Positions 42,938 to 54,059 of a stretch of DNA of 64,000 bases are shown here, in pieces (positions within the stretch are counted from its first letter, which is position 1; each line of letters starts with the position of its first letter). Below the pieces are notes generated by a model, which saw only the letters and a program-made list of their open reading frames with translations, did no database searches and was not told the origin of the DNA. Both the position numbers and the translations under genes were made by a program. Where the stretch lies: the NCBI GenBank assembly GCA_027627225.1, contig JAPFQT010000375.1, positions 88,001 to 152,000 of the forward strand, read 5' to 3'. The DNA comes from Congeria kusceri. Its lineage: Eukaryota > Mollusca > Bivalvia > Myida > Dreissenidae.

Positions 42938-43391
42938 TTGACTGTAAGTTGATACTTTTGCCTTAGAAACCATGGGATTGTCATGGAATTATTGTTGACT
43001 GTAAGTTGATACTTTTGCCTTAGAAACCATGGGATTGTCATGGAATTATTGTTGACTGTAAGTTGATACTTTTGCCTTAGAAACCATGGGATTGTCATGG
43101 AATTATTGTTGACTGTAAGTTGATACTTTTGCCTTAGAAACCATGGGATTGTCATGGAATTATTGTTGACTGTAAGTTGATACTTTTGCCTTAGAAACCA
43201 TGGGATTGTCATGGAATTATTGTTGACTGTAAGTTGATACTTTTGCCTTAGAAACCATGGGATTGTCATGGAATTATTGTTGACTGTAAGTTAGAAACCA
43301 TGGGATTGTCATGGAATTATTGTTGACTGTAAGTTGATACTTTTGCCTTAGAAACCATGGGATTGTCATGGAATTATTGTTGACTGCGTAT
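42938..43391. repeat. 57-bp tandem array, about 8 copies
   Basis: Units start at 42938, 42995, 43052, 43109, 43166, 43223, 43280 (shortened), 43321 and 43378 (partial), almost identical, each holding TTGACTGTAAGTTGATAC and AAACCATGGGATTGTCATGG. Because 57 is divisible by three the minus strand is open as a 19-residue repeat, with no sign of being a gene. Confidence 0.95.
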
Positions 43392-43689
43392 ATTGAAACG
43401 AAGAACAATTATTCTGCATGTGAGTTCTGTAACATTGTGTAATTCACTGGTATGTGATTTTAAAGTGGTGTGGGGAATTGTTGATTAATAATTAATTGCA
43501 CAAGTATTTAATTGAAAGATAGGTAGGTAAGATCACACCAGTATGTGTGTTATCATACTGACAAAAAAACTCTTTGTTTGATAGGAGAACACCTCTCTTG
43601 GACTACAGGCGGCCTGTTGAGTACTCACAGAATCTGATGAACTCTTGATGATTTTCTTTCTAATTCTTATACTTAACAACATACCATTT

Positions 43690-45240
43690 ACATGAGCCTA
43701 TCATATTTCTGTTGTGTATACACAGTTGAAGTACAGAGGACAGATTGGTCAGCCAGGGACTCAAGTTCTGTAAGCAGTGGGAATGGAACTCGAGCCAGAC
43801 ACTGGACCTGTACCGACCTCCCTCCTGCCTAGGTGGAAGTCACTGTGGTTGTGATAGTTGTCAAGTCGAGGATTGCAAGTTCTGAACTTGCCAAGGTAGG
43901 ATAATATTGATATCAACAACAGTCACTGCCTCGTTGGTATGCTGTCCAAATATAGTATGTTTGCACCCAACAGATTTTTAGCTAACCTTAGCTTGAAGTG
44001 TTCAGGTGTGAGCTATTTTGGACAGTCATCATCCGTCGTCAGTTTGTTGTCTGTTGTTTGTAATCAGCATTTTGTATTTGCTTGTATAAACTTCTCTGAA
44101 GCCACTGGATGGAAGTTGAAAAAACTGGGCATGTGTGTTCAGTCCTCACAGAATCGAGTAGGAATCCACATTTGATGCTGTGTGTTGTCAGTTTGGGTCA
44201 GAAAAAGTATTTTATGACTGTTATTCATTAAAATGACAAAAGTAACTTGGTATAATGAAGGCCAGTAACGAGCCAAATTGTGCATAGTATTGGCAAGCTC
44301 TAGTAGAATAATTCTGAGTGACTTGTGCCATGAAATGTACGTGTCTTTGCTTGGTCACTGTAACTTCTTATATAAACACTTATCTCTTCATAAAGTTCAG
44401 GAAACATTCCACCAAATTACACAGAAATCATCTTTGGAGGCCTACATTTTTATGAAAGAGTTCCTGCTAATGGCACTCTCATCCTTCTGCTAAAATATGT
44501 GGTAGTCAATATTTAAAAATGTGTGTAACAAGTTTTACATATTTCTCCCATTTGTCCATAAAAGTGTTTCAAGTGCCTGACCTTTTTTGGAACCACCACA
44601 TATGTTTCCAAAACATGTGCAAGATTAAAACTATTGTAAGAGTTTAGCCTGTTACAGATTTACTTGTCATTGAAAACTTATCAAAACCAAGAGAAATTGA
44701 CATAATTTGCATACAGAAACACACTTTCAGTCACAACAAATAACTGTTGTTTGTCCAGACAAAGTTACTTCCACTAAGAAAGTCATATATGAATGCAAAT
44801 GAGTAAGTTTGGAAATACCAGTGTGGCTCCTGTTGAATATACAATCCATTGCCTTCAAAACAAATGTGGGTGAACATTATTTTTCTAATAAAATATATTT
44901 ACTGCATGTTATGTAAGCAGGAACCCTCTAATGTATGTTGTATAAAATGTGCGCCATAGAAAAATGTGTTACCAACATTGTTTTGTGTGTTTTGTATTGG
45001 TGGATGATAAAAGAATGATCATATAATGATATGCACATGTTAATGACATATTCAAGTCTTTAGCATTAAAAGTGTATACACAATGTATACAAGTTTCATA
45101 AAGATATATACTTCTGCAATTCCATAAAGTGGATGAAAAACCTTGGCCTCAACTTAACATATGTTTTACAAAGTAACAAGTTAGATAGTAAAGTTTGGTA
45201 AAAAGGTACATTTGGAGTTGTTTCCCTTAGACTGTATTCG
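43690..45240 (+). repeat. Segmental duplicate of 39850-42665
   Basis: Shares in order the exon-like block, the GCTCACCTGAG repeat, GAATCCACATTTGA(T), AATGAAGGCCAGTA(A/C)CGAGCC, TTGTGCCATGAAAT, CATGTTAATG with TATTCAAGTCTT, and GGAGTTGTTTCCC. Copy 1 additionally holds the insertions at 40386 and 41271 and lacks about 690 bp seen here (about 44340-45025). Confidence 0.75.
43726..43895 (+). pseudogene. Duplicate of candidate exon 3
   Basis: 170 bp bounded by TATACACAG and CCAAG|GTAGG, about 89% identical by eye to 39891-40050 with a 10-bp length difference. The frame matching exon 3 reads VEVQRTDWSARDSSSVSSG and ends in TAG; no frame is open throughout. Confidence 0.4.
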
Positions 45241-45389
45241 GTTTTTCAAAGGTTTTTCTAACCAAAAAGCTGTTATAGTCTGTATTAACCATTCATTTTC
45301 AGAACAGAAAATGTAATTGTTTGAAAAACGGGAAGTATTATTGGAACGTCCCAGGTGGGCGTGCGGGCGGGTGGGCTTTGGGAAAACTT

Positions 45390-46000
45390 TGTCTGGATTG
45401 TCCAGCATATATGGATTTTCCGATAACTTGGCAAAAGTGACAAGCAAGGTGAGATGGAGTGTCTCGCGCAAGAACCAGGTCTCTAGGTGCAAAGTCAAGG
45501 ACACAATCAAGATCAAGGTCAAATATAAGACATCAATCCTGAACACTTTGTCCAGCATGGATGGATTTTCAAATAACTTGGCAGAAATGACAAGCATGGT
45601 GAGACGGAGTGTCGTGTGCAAGAAAAGAACCAGGTCCCTATGTCCATGGTCAAGGTCACAATTCAAGGTCAAAGGTAAAGTATGAGAAATCAAACCTTAG
45701 CACTTTGTACATAGCATATCTTTGTCCGGTAAAGATGGATTTTCAAATAACTTGGCAAAAGTTACAAGCATGGTGAGGCGGCGTGTTGGGTGCAAGAACG
45801 AGGTCCAAGGTCAAGGACCTAATTCAAGGTCGAAAGTCAACTATAAGAAATCAGTTCTTAACACTTTGTACATAACTTTTTCCACCATGGATGGATTTTC
45901 AAATAAGAAAGTGATAAGCATTGTGAGGTGGTGTGTCACATCTAAAACCAGGTCCGTAGGTCAAAGATCAAGGTCAAAAGTCGAATATAAGAAATGAATT
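45390..46000 (+). repeat. Tandem family D, about 180-200-bp units
   Basis: Three to four units with ATGGATTTTCAAATAACTTG, GCAAAAGTGACAAGCATGGT, AAGAACCAGGTC and CAAGGTCAAGGTCA phrases. A related set is at 59480-60010. Confidence 0.8.
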
Positions 46001-46384
46001 TATTAGACTGTTTGGATTGATAAGTGATGTACTTGCTACTGTTATTTATTTAAATACATTGTATTTATATCTAGTTTTAATATCTGGATATGTTTTGTGC
46101 AAGTTTTTTACCCTGGATTATTATTAATCCAGATTTATAATCAACTTTTACCATTGTCGGCATCATATTTAAGCAATCTAGAGCAAAATCTCTCCCTTTT
46201 CATTTACGGGCCGTACAAATTAGTTGCAAAGACATGCAATTATCAATCTTATTCTGTAAAACTATATTGAACCACTTAAGAGATCTGGTAAAATATTAAA
46301 CTGTTCATACTTTTATTTTAATAATGAACCGGTACTATTGTACACTTGTTTCCAAACATATTGAACAGTATATGATCATTAAAT
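46001..46384. other. No gene seen
   Basis: AT-rich left flank of the hAT MITE; no ORF or repeat structure noted. Confidence 0.45.
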
Positions 46385-46714
46385 CAGGGGTGCGGAAATA
46401 GCAAAATTGTTTACTTGGTCAAGGACAAGTTCATTGCAATAATCAACTTGTCGGCACGCAACAGTCACTTGCCCAAATAAAATATTGTTTTCATCCCAGA
46501 CCTTCCTGACATATGTTTTCAGTAAATGATAAATAAAACACTATTTTGTTTTCAAATGCACAAGAATATAATAATATGATAATTAACTTCCAACTCATAC
46601 ATCATTTTTACACCCTGAACTTGCACTTGTCCGTGGACAAGCAGACGGGAAAAATTTGTCTGACAGTAAAACTACCCGCTTCGGACAAGTCAGAGATAGG
46701 ATTTCCACACCCAG
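46385..46714. mobile_element. hAT-type MITE, 330 bp
   Basis: Left end CAGGGGTGCGGAAAT and, inverted, right end CTGGGTGTGGAAAT. Flanks are CATTAAAT (46377-46384) and ATTAAAT (46716-46722), an 8-bp duplication with one mismatch, or 7 bp perfect. Internal ACAAGTCACTTG-type motifs recur. No transposase. Confidence 0.8.
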
Positions 46715-47340
46715 GATTAAATCATATAATTCTTCCAGATCTCTAACTTAAAAAGGCTTTAACAATCCCATTACAGCATATGCTCATCAATGGATTTAGA
46801 AAAAATGATGATACTTGTAAAATTATGTGTGTCCATCATTAAATCTTATTGAGTTGGGCTATGAACTAGCTCTTCCTTTCTATCGAAGCATTAAACTGCA
46901 AAGAAATCTATAAATTAAGACATATTACATATAATAGGTTCTTCATATTTTATTGAAACATATATAATAATGTAATAATCATAGAGAAACTAATTTTCTC
47001 TAATTCTAAAAACATTTTCATATTAAAATCTGCATATTTTCATTTAGCAGATCAATTATTTTCAATATTTCTTTGCAGTTGTTCATTTCAGTGCATATTC
47101 TCACAATCCTAAAGTTATATATAGGCTGCAAGCTGATTGGTCAGCCGGTCTGTAACGAGAACTATGATTTCTCCATTTACCATTCGTTTGGAGCATCAAG
47201 CTCAATATGCAAATTGACTTCCCACGCCTATGCCTTTATCCTTAAAGGTTGTATTTGATTGTTTTTAAAGCTCACACATGTGTTGCATCAATTAAAAAAA
47301 GTTATTTTTAAAGCAGTTATTACTGTTTCTTATGATTACT

Positions 47341-47661
47341 TAGGCGTAAACAAAAATATGTTTGTTTTAGGTTACCCGACCTACCCTAAAAAAATGCCCC
47401 AACCCTACAACATTTTATTGGTTTGTCAGATTGATTTGTATTTACCTTTTTCAATAGTAAACTGTTGTTTTTTTTTAAAAATAAGTGTTTATTTTGATAG
47501 TATCCACGTATAAACAATGTTTAAGTATATTACTAATATGTTTTGAATATTTATTCAGTTTTAGAATCTTCAAGTTGACCATAATTCACCAAAAAAAAAA
47601 AACCCGACGTACCTACCGTAATTTTTTTGGAAATGTAACCTGAAAAACATTTTTTTACGCC
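47341..47661. mobile_element. MITE, 321 bp
   Basis: Ends TAGGCGTAAACAAAAATATG and, inverted, GGCGTAAAAAAATG, with AGGTTAC near the left and GTAACCTG near the right also inverted. TTACT flanks both sides (47336-47340 and 47662-47666). Interior AT-rich with CCCGACCTACCC and CCCGACGTACC. Superfamily not assigned. Confidence 0.7.
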
Positions 47662-47689
47662 TTACTAAGATTCATTTAGAAACAGTCAT

Positions 47690-48535
47690 TATACCCCCAC
47701 AAACGAAGTATAGTAGTGAGCTTGTCGGTCCGTCAGCCTGTAGGTCAAGAAGGGCTTGACATATTCAAATAATTTTTGGTACACGTGTAACATCATAAAA
47801 AAGAGGTCAAGTTCGACTGTGGTTTCAAACCTCTAAATCTTGACAGAGTAATTGCCCCTTTTCGACTTAAATTCCCTAAAAACATGGTTTCTGGACGATA
47901 ACTCAAAAATGGATTAACATATTCAAGTAATTTTTGGTATACATGTGTAGCATCATAAAATACGGGTCAAATTTGACTTTGGTTACAAACCACTAAATGG
48001 TCACAGGGGTGGCTGCGTCAACTTTTGTTTTCGCTATCTAGCTCGAGAATTAATTGAGGTATTGTAATGAAACTTCATACATAGATACATTATATCAAGA
48101 CCTCGCTTGGGATTGCGAATGGGGTCAAGGTCAAGGTCACCGTTACTAAAAATAGAAAAATGGTTTAAGATCAATAACTTGAGAATGCATTGAGATATTT
48201 TAATGAAACTTCATTCATAGATACCTTATATCGAGACCTTGCTTTGGATTGCATATCGGGTGGGTGGGGTCAAGGTCACCATTACTAATAATAGAAAAAC
48301 AGTTTCCACTCAATAACTTGAGAACGCATTGAGATATTTTAATGAAACTTCATACATAGATACCTTATATTGAGACCTTGCTTGGGATTGCATATGGGGT
48401 GGGTGGTATCAGGGTTGAGATCGCCATTACTAAAAAAAAAACAAACAGGTTCTTGCTTGGGATTGCATATGGGGTGGATGGGGTCAATGTCACCATTACT
48501 AAAAATATACAAAAAGTTTCCACTCAATTCCTAGA
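47690..48535 (+). repeat. Tandem repeat block, left half of an interrupted array
   Basis: Opens ATACCCCCACAAACGAAG and family B units, then four units of about 115-120 bp with GAGATATTTTAATGAAACTT, TACATAGATACCTTATAT, GAGACCTTGCTTTGGATTGC and GGTCAAGGTCACC. It is cut at 48535 by the large TIR element and resumes at 53473. Confidence 0.8.
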
Positions 48536-49323
48536 CAGTGCTCCAGCAAGGCCTAAGTGGCAGGGCACCGCGCCTTGCCACCGCCGACCCCGCCCTGCCG
48601 CCTTTGATCCTGCCCTGCCCTCTTTAATCATGCGGAATATATTCAGCCAATTACATGTTAACTGGGCCTTCATGTCTATATACGTATAGAGATCCAAACG
48701 GATACACGCTGTGTCCACTTAATCTCCCGAGTAAACACCGATGGACAAAACCCATGTATACATGTATATTACGTCACTTATCTCGTCTTGAATCATAGTT
48801 ACATACATACTTCTTTGTTTCATTCGGGTCTATATTTTTCGGAATGACCTGCGAGAACAATGCAATCCTCGTGCGCAGGTCTATCTTTGTGCAGGTGGTC
48901 AGGTCAGGATGATGGCGGGCATATGGACTATGATTATGGAAATAGTGGGGATAGAGGGGACGTTGGATGGGATTGAGGTGATAAGTTAGGATAATGGTAG
49001 GGATAGGGAGAATGATGGTGGGGATAGATTGGATAAATGGTTGTGGGACACTTCTAGCTAGGAGTTTCTTACTTCGGTTGATGGTGGGGATATATAGGAT
49101 GGTGGTGGGGATAGATTGGATAATGGTTGTGGGACACTTCTAGCTAGAGGTCTTCCCTCATTTATAGTTTCGGAAAGAAAATGGAAAGAAATGCAACTAT
49201 TGATCTAGCACAGACACTGTAAGACACAACTATGGCATTCTGATTGAATATGTAACGCCTTCATCCTCCCTATCCTCACCATCATCTCCCTATCTCTACC
49301 ATAATCCTTCTAGGGGTGTCGCA

Positions 49324-49462
49324 GTATATAGAGAATACATGGTTGGTGCTGGGATGGAGAAAATTTATCCGGTGAAACTTAGAAAATGAAAATATTTTTG
49401 TTTTCGGGCCGAACCGGATAAACTTTCTCCTTCCCGGCACCTACCGTGTATTCTATTTATCC
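49324..49462. repeat. Foldback with 50-bp arms
   Basis: 49324-49373 pairs with 49413-49462 at about 42 of 50 positions, loop about 39 nt. Arms contain GGTGCTGGGATGGAG and CTCCTTCCCGGCACC. Confidence 0.85.
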
Positions 49463-51170
49463 TGATTTCTATTCAATTAAATTTAAAAACACCAAACACT
49501 AAAGTTTTAAATAAATAAAAAAATTCTAGACGGGCCTCGACCTAATAACTCGCTTGCATGAACGCGTACTACCCGGAAAAAATAGTTCTCTATTTCTTAA
49601 TCACCTTTTTCAAAAAGCAAAAGTAAAATATTAATAAATCTTATTTGCTAATGTCAGTACGACTCGAAAATGACGTAGTAAATCTGCTTTTGTTTTAAAC
49701 CAGATTATATTGGTTTTTAAAGAGTTAAATTACGTCACACCAACTACGTCATTCATTTTGAGTTATAAGTTTACACATTATTGTCAAACCAGAACGCGAG
49801 TGTTTTGCTGTTTAAAATACATGAAATCGGAATAAATATTTAGTGTTTCTGTGTTTTGGATGGATTATATTATGCAATAGCATTCAGATAAAAAGTGTAT
49901 AGAATATTTGCCTGGAATGGAAACGGTGAGATTGATCCCTTTTCAATTTTCTACGATTTACTCGGATAGTATTAGTTGTGGGTGGAGGACAGTGTAACTG
50001 AAAGTGAAATAAATCATAAAATGTTTATTTATACGTTAAAATTTTGATAATTTTTTTTCATTTGTTTTATCGGAAATTAATATAAAAGGCTATTTCTTTG
50101 ATGAATATGCTCTGTTGGTTGACCAAAAAAAGTATATCCACAAAGAATAACCCGCTTGCATCAGATTCAAGTGTGTTGAAATGGAATGGAACTGGAAGGA
50201 AGTTGTTGTTAACCAGTCAAATGGAATGTGAGGATAAACAACTCATTTGTTGTTTAACTCTGTTAAACTAGACAACACAAAGTTTGTATCGATGAAAAAC
50301 TCTGGTAAGTAGACTTTATGCTGTGTCATTTTCGACAATGTTGTTATCCGGCGCGTAGGAATACCTATTGACGGTATATCACAGTCACGTGATCTACTGA
50401 TGGATATCAACAAGTTTATACGGTCACCGCTTTATTAGGTCACTGTTTGGGTTAGTAGCAGGATAAATTTGTATATTGCAATACTTGATTCTGCAAAGTA
50501 TCGCAATATGAATGTCACTACCGATATATTGCACTATTTATGCGGTCTGTTTTGAGATTTTTTGTTTTTTCCTGTTTAAATATTGATTTCAAAACATCAA
50601 AAGGTAAATCCAACAATTCACGGCCTTAAAACTTGTTGCAAAATAGCGTTTGCAATTATCTAACACACACAACTACCAGATAAATATAAAAGTTTGTGGG
50701 AGCTGGTAGAGTCCTTTTGTAACTGCGATACACCTTCATAACAGTCTGTTTTGTAAATGATCATATTTATTATATAGTTTGGCATATTCTTGTTTTGTTC
50801 ACAATATTTGCTTGTGGTGGATGTATATCCTCTGATCATTGTATTGAAATGTATAATGCAGAAAAATAAAATTCAGGAGAAAATCAGCAAAATGGAAAAT
50901 TCTGCGTAATCAGAAAATCTAAAGATACATACATTTGCTTTTGATGTCCATGTAGTGTACGGATATAAAAGTGACAACTTCGAAGGAACTTTAATGTATT
51001 CATCGTTTGAAACGGGCAGATTTATTAATTGCGCAATAACATGTAAATTACATGATTATAAAACTTACTAAGTGCTAATTACAATTATCTGATTCAAATT
51101 TTATGAAGTTGTTGTTCCAGATATATTTTATGTGTTTTTCAATTGGGCCAACAGCAAAACTGAAAATTCT

Positions 51171-51878
51171 GCGTTATCAGTAAATCTCAAGTTATATACA
51201 TCTGCGTTTGATGTAGTGTATGCATATCTGCATTATCAGTAAATCTGAAGTTATATACATCTGCGTTTGATGTAGTGTATGTATATCTGCATTATCAGTA
51301 AATCTGAAGTTATATACATCTGCGTTTGATGTAGTGTATGCATATCTGCATTATCAGTAAATCTAAAGTTATATACATCCGCGTTTGATGTAGTGTATGC
51401 ATATCTGCATTATCAGTAAATCTAAAGTTATATACATCTGCGTTTGATGTAGTGTATGCATATCTGCATTATCAGTAAATCTAAAGTTATATACATCTGC
51501 GTTTGATGTAGTGTATGCATATCTGCATTATCAGTAAATCTAAAGTTATATACATCTGCGTTTGATGTAGTGTATGCATATCTGCATTATCAGTAAATCT
51601 AAAGTTATATACATCTGCGTTTGATGTAGTGTATGCATATCTGCATTATCAGTAAATCTAAAGTTATATACATCTGCGTTTGATGTAGTGTATGCATATC
51701 TGCATTATCAGTAAATCTAAAGTTATATACATCTGCGTTTTATGTAGTGTATGCATATCTGCATTATCAGTAAATCTAAAGTTATATACATCTGCGTTTT
51801 ATGTAGTGTATGCATATCTGCATTATCAGTAAATCTAAAGTTATATACATCTGCGTTTGATGTAGTGTATGCATATAA
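51171..51878. repeat. 59-bp satellite array, 12 copies
   Basis: Units of exactly 59 bp, each with GCATTATCAGTAAATCTAAA, TTATATACATCTGCG and GATGTAGTGTATGCATATCT, differing by one or two bases. A more diverged unit is at about 50890-50965, and the DNA flanking the array on both sides (about 50990-51150 and 51890-52060) is itself a duplicated pair. Confidence 0.95.
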
Positions 51879-52229
51879 CAGCGGGACATTAAAAGCAGTG
51901 AAATCTAGTAATCGTTTGAAACCGGCATATTTATTGCTCAATAAAATGTATATTACATATAAAACTACTACTAAGTGCTAATAACAATTTATCTGATTCA
52001 AATTTAATGTAAATTTTATGTATGTTGTCGTTCCAGATGCGTTATTTTATGTGTTTTTCATTCGGGCGTACATTCGATTTTGCCTTAGATACACCCTTGA
52101 AAATAATATTAATATTTAGATCTACTCTTAAAATTTAAGTCAGATAATTTTAGTAATTTTACGCTGCTACTTACAGAAATATATCATCATTAATATATGG
52201 ATATTGACATTGAAATTGTAATTGAACAG

Positions 52230-53345
52230 TTCCCCAGCAAGCAAGCCCATATGGGCCCAAAATGGGCTATACCTGGGCAAATATACCATATGATATTTTT
52301 CTGCCAATATCGGGCCCATATCGGACCAAGCAACAAGCCCACATGGGTTCCCAGCAAGTATGCCCATATGGGTCCTAGTTATTCATCCCATTTGGGCGGG
52401 CAAAGGGCTTTATCTGGTCTAATGTACTACATGGGCTGCATGTGAGACCCATTTGTGTGGTCTTGCCCATATCAGTACCAGTTGGGTATTAGGCAATAGA
52501 AGCAAGCCCATGTGGGTCCTAGAAAGGAAGCCCAACATGGGCGCACTACAAGAAATCCCATATGGGTCCTAGCAAGAAGCCCATATAGGTCCCCAGGCAA
52601 GCAAGCCCATATGGGTCCCAGCAAGTGTGCCTATATGGGTCCCAAACAATATGTCCATATGAATCAACAACAGAAAGCCCATACAGGGCCCAGCAAGAGA
52701 GCCCTCGGGGGTCCAAAGAATCAAGCCCATATGGGCCCCAGCCAGAAGGCTCATATGGGTCCCCAGCAAACAAGCCCATATGGGTCATAAAGAGCAAGCC
52801 CACACAGGTCCTCAGAAATTAAGCCCGTATGTCTCCCATTCAAGCAACCCGATATGGGTCCCATCAAAAAAGCCCATTTGGGTATGCAGCAATTAAGCAT
52901 ATATAGGTCCTGGCAAGCCAGCCCACGTGGGCCCGATATGGGATTTGCCTGGGCTTATTAACTACATGGGCCTAATGTAGGTCCCACATACATGTCATGC
53001 CCATATCAGTCTCAGATGGGTCCCAGGCCAACAAGCTCAAATGGGTCCCAGCAAGAAAGCCCACATGGGTTCACACAAGCAAATCCGTATGAGTCCCATC
53101 AAGAAAGCTCATGTCGGTCCCCAAAAAGCATGCCCATATGGGTCTCAGCAAGAAAGGTAATATGGGACTCCAACAAGCAGGCCTAGATGGGTCACCAACA
53201 GCAAGCCCATATGGGCCCCAGTAAGAAAGTCCATATTAGCCCCCGACAAGCAGGCCTAGATGGGTTACAAATAGCAAGCCCATATTGGTCCCATCAAGAT
53301 AGACCATGTGGGATTCTAACTAGCAAGCCCATATGGGCCCCATAT
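52230..53345. repeat. CCCATATGGG-rich array
   Basis: Some 30-35 degenerate units of about 25-31 bp built on AAGCCCATATGGGTCCCAGC. The 10-bp palindrome CCCATATGGG recurs through it. Both strands show short open frames by periodicity only. Confidence 0.9.
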
Positions 53346-53472
53346 CGGTCTGTGTGCATCTATGACCAGTCCTAATTGCCAAACTGGTACTTGCAAAAAA
53401 TACAAATGCGCACAAAAGTGCCCTTTTTAGGAGTTAGCACCCTGCCCTTTTTAAATTCTTGCTGGAGCACTG

Positions 53473-54058
53473 CCTAGAACACGAATTTCGATATTTTAAT
53501 GAAACTTCATATGTAGATACCTTATATCAAGACCTCTCTTGTGATTCCATATGGAGTGGGTGGGGTCAAGGTCACCTTTATTAAAAATAAAAAAATGGTT
53601 TGCACTCAATAAATTAAGAACTTATTTAGATATTTTAATGAAACTAAATATGTAGATACCTTATATTGAGACCTCACTTTGGATTGCAAGGTCAAGGTCA
53701 CCATTTCCTAGCCATAAGTGTATGACCTTCATCTTGCACCCAGAACTTTCTTTCATTATTGTGCTGACTTATGCATTAGAAAAAATTTGGTTTTCATGGA
53801 ATTTCCACATGTCTTGTTAAATTATGTTTGGTACACAGGTGCAACATCATAAAATACAGATCAAGTTCAACTTCAGTTACAAACTACTAAATGTTGACAG
53901 AGTTATGGTTCCTATTGAAATTAAATTTTTCCAAATACACTGTTAAACATTCACAAATTGAAGCATTCCCTCTGTGTCTATTTCTTTCAAATGGATGCCA
54001 TAGTTTTGTGGCAAGGCCATATTGTGGGGGTATATCCGTCACTCATGTGACAATTAAA
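53473..54058 (+). repeat. Right half of the interrupted array
   Basis: Resumes the units of 47690-48535 (TTTTAATGAAACTTCATATG, GATACCTTATAT, GGTCAAGGTCACC), then a family B tail ending GGCCATATTGTGGGGGTATA, ahead of CTCATGTGACAATT. Confidence 0.75.
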
Positions 54059-54059
54059 G

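Larger units (their letters stand above)
48536..53472. mobile_element. Large non-autonomous TIR element, 4,937 bp
   Basis: Perfect 15-bp terminal inverted repeats, CAGTGCTCCAGCAAG and its complement, flanked by the direct 6-bp duplication CCTAGA (48530-48535 and 53473-53478). Removing the element and one CCTAGA restores the interrupted repeat in register, base for base, with the sister unit at about 48307-48340. The interior has no ORF with a recognisable domain, but contains a foldback (49324-49462), duplicated blocks near 49019-49150, a 12-copy 59-bp array and a CCCATATGGG-rich array. The superfamily is uncertain: CAGTG ends recall hAT, but a 6-bp duplication does not fit hAT. Confidence 0.88.

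Noticed and set aside
42931..43269. Minus-strand ORF of 112 codons
   Set aside because: Open only because the 57-bp tandem unit is a multiple of three; no start context or domain.
42938..43391. CRISPR-like regular array
   Set aside because: Units are directly abutting and almost identical throughout with no unique spacers; the genome is animal.
45317..45997. ORFs of 91-170 codons in tandem family D
   Set aside because: They follow repeat units, occur on both strands and show no protein family signature.
52512..52803. Overlapping ORFs of 85-92 codons on both strands
   Set aside because: Produced by the CCCATATGGG array; the same palindromic unit reads open on both strands.
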